Assembly: GCF_026151205.1 (NCBI RefSeq)
Contig: NC_087079.1
Location: forward strand, 11,708,635 to 11,772,634
Source of the DNA: Bolinopsis microptera
Lineage: Eukaryota > Ctenophora > Tentaculata > Lobata > Bolinopsidae
Reading direction: 5' to 3'
Length of the DNA: 64,000 nt
Shown one piece after another: positions 57,340 through 64,000 of the stretch (position 1 is its first letter; the number at the start of each line of letters is the position of its first letter). The position numbers and the translations under genes are program-made. The notes beneath the pieces were generated by a model. It ran no database searches. It saw only the letters and a program-made list of their open reading frames with translations, and was not told the DNA's origin.

Positions 57340-59040
57340 TTAGTTATCGTCGACTATGATTGCAGTGTAAAATTTGTCATATGAATTGTCGACGGTATAA
57401 TTAGGGTCTGTTGTTATAGATGAGAGTAGCTGTTTCTTATACGAATCACTTAAGCTTTTAACATCGGGCAGATTTCGTAGATCTGTTGGAACATTATTCC
57501 AACATTTTGCCCCCAAGTATTGAAAGTTTTTATGTGATGTTGATCTATTAACATATAGGTTGCAGCTTTCGCCGCTCCTACTACCTCCTGATATGTAACT
57601 AAATTTGTTCATAAAGTTTGTAGGACAATTGTCATGGATGATTCTAAACATATAATTTGACAGATGGAGTTGTCGTCTAAGATGGAGTGGTAACCATTTC
57701 ATGTCTCTATAAACATTAAGGCTGCTCTCTGTTTGTGGAACGTTGAGAGCTATTTTGGCTACCTTTTTGTACAGAGTGTCAAGTTCAGCAAGTTTTGTCT
57801 TGCCAGCTCTACAATAGATCGTGTCTAAATAATCGAATTGTGGCAACATGAGTGCATTGGCAAACATTTTCCTATATTTAATGGGTAGCAGTGCTTTACT
57901 TCTATACATGGCACCAATTCTCTTCATGACCTTCTTAATAATATAATCTACATGGCTTTTGAAGTTTAATTTACTATCTAGAATGAGGCCAAGATATTTT
58001 GTCTCTTTGCACTCCTTGATTGTGAAAGTTACCTCATTACATTCAATGGTTAATTCATCATGTTGATCAACAGAATCAAACAATAGGAATTCAGTCTTCG
58101 TTTCATTGAGTGATAATTTATTTACACTGAGCCATTTAAAGATTGTCATAAGTTCTATTTTCATGTTTATAAATGTGCTTCTGCAGGTTTGATCAAAGAA
58201 TAGTGCACCATCATCTGCAAATAGAAAGGGCTTAGATAGGTTACAGGCATAAATGATGTCATTTATGAAGATACTAAATAATATAGGCCCAATGATGCTT
58301 CCTTGTGGTACACCACTCAGAACTTCTAAAAATGAGCTTATTTTGCCATTGATCCTTGTGCATTGATATCTACAAGATAAGAAGTTCTTAAACCAGGTTA
58401 AAGCAATGCCACCAATTCCATAATATGCCAATTTTTGAAGCAATATTTCATGATTCACTGTGTCAAAGGCCTTCTTAAGATCAAGAAAGATGATTCCTGG
58501 TTTATAAGACTTAGATTTACTCATATATATTTCGTCCATCAGATCGTACATCAAATAAGTTGTGGAGTGATTTTTCCGAAAGCCATATTGATGCCGGATG
58601 AAAAGTTTGTTCTCTTCCATGTAATCAGTGAGTTGCTTGCCGACAAAGTATTCTATAAGTTTTCCTACAAGTGGAAGGATGGATATTGGCCTGTAATTAT
58701 TAGGATCATCTTTCATTCCTGCCTTATGGATGGGAGTTACTCTAGCTTTTTTACAAAGGGTTGGTACAACACCTGTATTAAGGCTCAAATTGACAATATG
58801 GGTCAGTGGCTCAACTATGTGTGGTACAGCTTGCTTAAGTAAAAATAGAGGCACATCGTCATATGAGGCCTTGTCATTCTTGAGTGTTTCGACATACATT
58901 AGGATATCAGTTTCGTTTATTTCTTGGAATCTATCAAATGAGATGTTAGAAGTTCTAGGAGGTAAAAAATCAGTAAAACTAACTCTTTCAATATTGGGGG
59001 CCTGATTTTGTAATCTTGATCCAACATGACTACCGTAAAC
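57340..59040 (-). pseudogene. 5'-truncated LINE reverse transcriptase with an intact C-terminal frame
   Basis: The frame is open from about 59040 down to the stop at 57340, about 565 codons. It shows GSRLQNQAPN at the truncated start, then DVPLFLLKQ, NNYRPISILPLVGK, IIFLDLKKAFDTVNHEI, LSGVPQGSIIGPILFSIFIN, catalytic FADDGALF and a typical C-terminal GAKCWNNVPTDLR. No endonuclease precedes it: a stop lies just upstream. The wording places it in the CR1/Jockey-like group and it differs from the other LINEs in the window. The lack of frameshifts suggests a recent insertion. Confidence 0.85.
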
Positions 59041-59284
59041 TACTTAAGCATATTATTAACACAGCAGTGTAAGGTACAACGGTGGAGGTACGTGTATGAC
59101 TGTGCGTGAGAAGATTTACAAATTAAGGTCACGGTTGACCAGGTGTTCACGTTAAGCATCAAATCTCTATACAGTGAATGTCATTCACACACTAGAACAC
59201 CCATGCAGCACACACTAGAACACCATTAGCATGCAATTGCTTGTGCAAATTATGTAGTACATAACCCTGCCCCTACGATGTATG
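59041..59284. other. Intergenic sequence
   Basis: Contains a short near-duplication around CACACACTAGAACACCCAT and CACACACTAGAACACCATT near 59190-59225. Nothing else recognised. Confidence 0.5.
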
Positions 59285-59574
59285 CAGTGGCGTAACGTTG
59301 CCTGTTGGCGCCCCCCTGCCGAAAAAAGCGCCCCCCTGTTGGCGCCCCCTCCCTTTTTGGTGCCCCTCCCTAAAATTGAACAAATTAGGTGATTTTAAAG
59401 AATACGCCGGTAAAATCTCTAAAAAAGTGTGTATCTAGAGCAAAACGCGCAGTTTTGCTAGTACTTTAGTTAAGTTTTCGAAATTGTCCCACATTCAAAC
59501 GACGATTTGGCGCACCCCCTAAGACGGCGCCCCCCTGCACAGCGGGGTCAGCAGGGCCTTTCGTTACGCCACTG
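59285..59574. mobile_element. hAT-type MITE with 8-bp target duplication
   Basis: 290 bp bounded by CAGTGGCGTAACG and its exact complement CGTTACGCCACTG. GATGTATG lies on both sides (59277-59284 and 59575-59582). The CAGTGGCGTA terminus and 8-bp duplication are typical of hAT transposons. The interior has several GGCGCCCCCCTG blocks. No transposase. Confidence 0.92.
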
Positions 59575-59582
59575 GATGTATG

Positions 59583-61835
59583 ATGGAGTAGATCATGTGC
59601 TTTTAAAAAATTGTGTGAGTAAATTTGATTGTTGATATTTCAAAAAATATTGGTAGCAATGGACCATTTCTGGTACCTGTGTATTGTGCTCTGCCGATCG
59701 TATATTTTATTTCAAATTCCAATTATGTCAAAACTCATCAATTTAAAGGTAATTTTAAAAATATCTTGAAATTTTTAATAAAACAATTTTCAGTTTTCAT
59801 AATTTAGACCGTGAAAATTCATTTAATCTTACTATATATAAAGTGAGACGATATATATTTGTGCCATTTTACTGACACCACGGCATCAACTTTAACGCGA
59901 CTTTCTGCAAAAACCGTAAAAGATATACAACTGAAACTTTTTTGGCTGGGTCAAATGCTTTAATAGCCTCCAAATCAGCATGAACAAATAAAGAATTGGC
60001 CAAGGAATAATGATTTTAGAGCCGAAAATTTGGATCCCCAAGTGGTGTCAAAAACGCCAATTAAATAGATAATAATTATTTTAGTCTTTTGAGTCTTGAC
60101 AACGTTTAGGATTATATTATACTGTTCCTGCTAGTATGTAGTATAATATAATGTATGACATTGATGTTGCCATCATTTTTAAGCGTCAAAATGGTCTAGA
60201 AACCAGCTTTACTTAGTACATAATCAAGAAAGTTATATAGACATATTTCATACGTATTAAATTGAATGTGCCTTTGGCAGAGATATAACCTGCGCCAATA
60301 AAAAACATAAAAATTAGGCCCGCCCTAGCAGTTTTTTCTGATTTAACACTGAAAATTAACTTTATCAAATTATCAACTCATTTTTAATTCCTTCAGCGGT
60401 CAAAATACTTCTAGTCACTAGTAAGATTGTATCAGGTGGTGACCCCCACTGTCGCTTCACTATAGAGTTTTTTATAGGGTAAATTTTTACCCCCCCCCCC
60501 CCAATCAGTTTTACACATAGCTATTGTGTCAAATTACACTAGCGTTATCATTTGGAAATCCCCCTCAGCTGCATGAGTACGTAATACGTGAACGACCCCT
60601 TATTATATATATTAGTAAAAGCTGTGGAAACGATTTAATTAATTGCACGCATGGATTGTAGCGCGCGCGTGCGCTGCGCTAGCTAGCTGCCCGTTTTTAC
60701 AAAACCGCGCACGTGTGTTCAAAAGTTTGACATCGCCGCTTACAACTTCGTATTTTATGATGGCATTAATCGGGGCATGTCCACGTATGCACAAATTAGG
60801 GTTTCAATTTTGCCAGCTACGCTCTGGTTCATTAGATCTAAATATGTAATTAGTTTTCGCTTCATATTAAGCATGGGTTATGAGACCTTTGATATGAAAT
60901 CGACAATTCAGTTATGGCGGTATTCAGCCGCAGCCGCCCCAAGATAACAAGTGCATAATCTTAAGGTTGATGGTAGCCATGTACACATGAAAACGACGCA
61001 TCTAAAGACGACTTGTGACTCAAATAGTTTCGGCTTTTTAACTCCATCCACAAGGGAGTATCACCTCAATAAATGTAATAGATTTGTATTTTATAAACTA
61101 GTTTATAAACTAGTTACAACACAACAAATCTATTACATTTGTTGAGGGTGAACAGAAAATTAAAAAAATAAAACTCGTCATTTATGAAAATAATTTAAGT
61201 ACTTATAAACTGATATATTACAATATGCTGTATTACCAACAATCCAAATTGGTGTACAATGTACATTTAACCTAAAAAGCAAGCAATGAAAGAAATTATC
61301 TCAGATGACCATGTATAATAATATATAGATGACAAAATATCTGGTATTTGAAATTTTAACCATATCAAATAGACAATTTTCAAGGCATAATCAAAAAAGG
61401 TCGTTCTCTGACTTGAAATATTGACAGCTCTAATCTTAATTATATAAAAAAGAAAACAATTGACCAGACACATAAAAAGATGATATTCTCTGCTATTATA
61501 CACAATATTACACTAGAAATGTAACCATCCCCTCTCTGAACCATAATAATGATGCATCTACAAATTTGAGTTGTGATAAAAACATTTATGAAGTGCTAGA
61601 AGTATCAATAATTTTAACATTCTAACATTCTTACACATAAACCCAAAATGAAATAAGTAATTAAATCAGCTCCTTAGAAAAAGAAAATGATATTGTTGTT
61701 TTGAGTGTTTAATAATTCTTATTATTCACATATCACATTGTTTAATTGAATGCGAAACAAAAGAAAAGAATCTAGAATATAAATTTATCCCAAATGAGTA
61801 CTTTAAGATAAGTACTCAGTACTTATGTTTCTCGT
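59583..61835. other. Gene-free region downstream of the p24 gene
   Basis: Contains a run of 13 C near 60491-60502, a CGCGCG-rich patch near 60660, dispersed repeat A copy 2 (60881-60985) and the hairpin at 61064-61147. No coding sequence was recognised. Confidence 0.45.
61064..61147. repeat. 24-bp hairpin with palindromic core
   Basis: Arms 61064-61087 and 61124-61147 are complementary with one mismatch (CCTCAATAAATGTAATAG and its partner). The centre is itself palindromic (TTTATAAACTAGTTTATAAA). It sits next to dispersed repeat A. Confidence 0.85.
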
Positions 61836-64000
61836 TTAAATTTTGGCTTGCCTTTTGGCTGTCTTGTCCTCTTTAAATAACTGCTTCAGCAAATACACCT
61901 GAAAAAAATAACCCACAATTATTTCATGTCTTAGATAAGAAGGGGTTTTATAATCCATTAAGTTACTGTGGTAACAGTGTAGTATTGATTATAATCCATT
62001 AAGTTACTGTGGTAACAGTGTAGTATTGATTATAATCCATTAAGTTACCGTGGTAACAGTGTAGTATTGATTATAATCCATTAAGTTACTGTGGTAACAG
62101 TGTAGTATTGATTATAACCCATTAAGTAGCTAAGAAGTTTAGCTTGGTATAATTAATTAATTAAGACTGCACTACTACACTGTTACCATAGTAACAGTGT
62201 AGTATTGTTCGTATAGTGACCAGGTGTTTAAACTCCACGTGTCCTAATGGCTAATACGCAGGAACTATTTAAGATGGTCACTGTGTGAGCCTATCAGTGT
62301 AGGTATTGTGTTCAGTTGAAATAATAATCCAGGGTTTCAGAAACTTGTTGACTATTTTATAGAGTGTTGAGATTATGATTGTGAAATTGATGGTGTACCC
62401 AATTACAAAAAATACAATAAATCTATCAGTATCTGGAAAGAAAATTAAAGAAGAGTTTTGTCCTAATTGTCAATGACCTGGACAGTTATAGCCATGAGTA
62501 CCATGAAGGCACACTACTATTACTACTGACCTGAACAGTAGCAATGAGTACCATGAAGGCACACTACTATCACTACTGACCTGGACAGTAGCCATGAGTA
62601 CCATGAAGGCACACTACTATCACTACTGACCTGGATCGGACAGTAGCCATGAGTACCATGAAGGCACACTACTATTACTACTGACCTGGACTGTAGCCAT
62701 GAGTACCATGAAGGCACACTACTATCACTACTGACCTGGACTGTAGCCATGAGTACCATGAAGGCACACTACTATCACTACTGACCTGGACAGTAGCCAT
62801 GAGTACCATGAAGGCACACTACTATTACTACTGACCTGGACAGTAGCCATGAGTACCATGAAGGCACACTACTATTACTACTGACCTGGACAGTAGCCAT
62901 GAGTACCATGAAGGCACACTACTATTACTACTGACCTGGACAGTAGCCATGAGTACCATGAAGGCACACTACTATCACTACTGACCTGGACAGTAGCCAT
63001 GAGTACCATGAAGGCACACTACTATCACTACTGACCTGGACAGTAGCCATGAGTACCATGAAGGCACACTGTACCATACTCCACCGGTCCACCCTTATCT
63101 TATTACTGTTCTGTATCTTCTGGTCTTTGTTTCTCTGAGCTTTACTGAGTTGGAGTTGAACTTGAGTCTTGAAAAGCTGACTCTTTATGTTATCTACTTG
63201 TTTCTGAAGGGATAAAAGCGTATTGGTAAATCATTTACAACGTTTGAAAATTAAGTTACTAACATGGAGAGATGTGAAAATCGCGTAAAGTGAAGCAAGT
63301 TACTAACATGGAGAGATGCGAATCCCGCGTGAAGTGAAGCAAGTTACTAACATGGAGAGATGTGAATCCCGCGTGAAGTGAAGCAAGTTACTAACATGGA
63401 GAGATGTGAATCCCGCGTGAAGTGAAGCAAGTTATTAACATGGAGAGATGTGAATCCCGCTTGAAGTGAAGCAAGTTACTTACATGGAGAGATGTGAATC
63501 CCGCGTGAAGTGAAGCAAGTTATTAACATGGAGAGATGTGAATCCCGAGTGAAGTGAAGCAAGTTACTAACATGGAGAGATGTGAATCCCGCGTGAAGTG
63601 AAGCAAGTTATTAACATGGAGAGATGTGAATCCCGAGTGAAGTGAAGCAAGTTACTAACATGGAGAGATGTGAATCCCGCGTGAAATGAAGCAAGTTACT
63701 TACATGGAGAGATGTGAATCCCGTGTAAAGTGAAGCAAGTTATTAACATGGAGAGATGTGAATCCCGAGTGAAGTGAAGCAAGTTACTAACATGGAGAGA
63801 TGTGAATCCCGCGTGAAGTAAAGCAAGTTATTAACATGGAGAGATGTGAATCCCGAGTGAAGTGAAGCAAGTTACTAACATGGAGAGATGTGAATGCCGT
63901 GTAAAGTGAAGCAAGTTATTAACATGGAGAGATGTGAATCCCGAGTGAAGTGAAGCAAGTTACTTACATGGAGAGATGTGAATCCCGTGTAAAGTGAAGC
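61836..64000 (-). CDS. TMED5: p24/TMED cargo receptor, C-terminal exons (partial)
   Basis: Expected role: a type I membrane protein of early secretory vesicles, acting in cargo selection and COPI/COPII traffic. Last exon 61836-61898 (VYLLKQLFKEDKTAKRQAKI and stop) after TTTTTTCAG. The preceding exon, 63036-63203 (56 codons, phase 0 at both ends), encodes KQVDNIKSQLFKTQVQLQLS and more, IRVDRWSMVQCAF and VLMATVQ, ending CCAG|GTCAGT. Coiled coil, then the membrane segment split across the exon junction, then a short cytosolic tail is the p24 plan; WSMV and QVYLLKQLF match the gamma subfamily (TMED1/5/7) best. The GOLD-domain exons lie beyond 64000. The tail has basic residues but no terminal KKxx. 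The donor is embedded in a 50-bp array. Confidence 0.78.
61949..62128. repeat. 41-bp minisatellite in the p24 intron
   Basis: Four units of 41 bp containing TTATAATCCATTAAGTTACT and GTGGTAACAGTGTAGTATT. A palindromic relative (ACACTGTTACCATAGTAACAGTGT-like) follows near 62178-62202. It is not adjacent to an exon. Confidence 0.9.
62470..63070 (-). repeat. 50-bp minisatellite across the p24 splice donor
   Basis: About 12 units of about 50 bp. On the minus strand each has TGCCTTCATGGTACTCATGG, then CTACTGTCCAG|GTCAGT. The unit nearest 63070 is the end of the coding exon (CAFMVLMATVQ) and holds the authentic donor at 63036/63035. The other units repeat the same donor through the intron. A 5-bp insertion near 62635 breaks periodicity once. 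Confidence 0.93.
63245..64000 (-). repeat. 44-bp minisatellite running off the window edge
   Basis: About 17 units of 44 bp. On the minus strand each contains CATCTCTCCAT followed by GTTAGTAAC, GTAAGTAAC or GTTAATAAC. GTAAGT and GTTAGT are donor-like, and the array lies in the intron upstream of the 63036-63203 exon, so it may begin at an exon outside the window. That exon cannot be seen. Confidence 0.9.

Overview
This is a eukaryotic nuclear window, almost certainly from an invertebrate animal. The evidence is GT-AG introns, a chromodomain-SET histone methyltransferase, a MICOS subunit, a p24 cargo receptor, a 5S rRNA gene, vertebrate-type CCCTAA telomeric repeats at internal positions, and several families of LINE retrotransposons. 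I cannot name the species from sequence alone. Intergenic and intronic DNA is packed with minisatellites, small inverted-repeat transposons and poly(G) tracts.

Layout. (1) 1506-16338, minus: a complete 13-exon SUV39H-type H3K9 methyltransferase, reconstructed exon by exon (660 aa, all phases consistent). Its largest intron holds a 28-bp satellite of about 8 kb, itself split by a 1967-bp inverted-repeat transposon and by a garbled stretch that looks like an assembly artefact. (2) 16339-29200: mostly gene-poor, with retrotransposon debris, dispersed repeats and two weak plus-strand coiled-coil exons. (3) 29200-35440: satellite rich in CAATTGTCGGGGGG, with interstitial telomeric repeats, hosting an almost full-length CR1-like LINE. 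(4) 35641-51139, minus: a MIC19/CHCHD3-like gene with an N-myristoylation start, about 980 residues of acidic repeats and a C-terminal twin CX9C domain. One of its introns holds a 5S rRNA gene, LINE pieces and a 4.26-kb inverted-repeat element. (5) 51602-55869, minus: two apparently intronless genes, one unrecognised and one with two C2H2 fingers. (6) 57340-59040: a 5'-truncated LINE reverse transcriptase. (7) 61836 to the window edge, minus: the C-terminal exons of a p24/TMED cargo receptor.

The most unusual pattern is that at least four exons in three unrelated genes end in a tandem repeat that begins inside the exon, crosses the authentic 5' splice site and runs on into the intron. Each intron is therefore loaded with copies of its own splice donor (3 to about 170 extra). 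In two cases the unit is 33 bp, so use of a downstream donor copy would add in-frame 11-residue repeats; in one of these the insertion falls inside the catalytic NHSC motif of the SET domain. A fifth array at the right edge may be another case. No operon-like organisation is implied; the genes are unrelated housekeeping and chromatin genes that happen to lie on the same strand.
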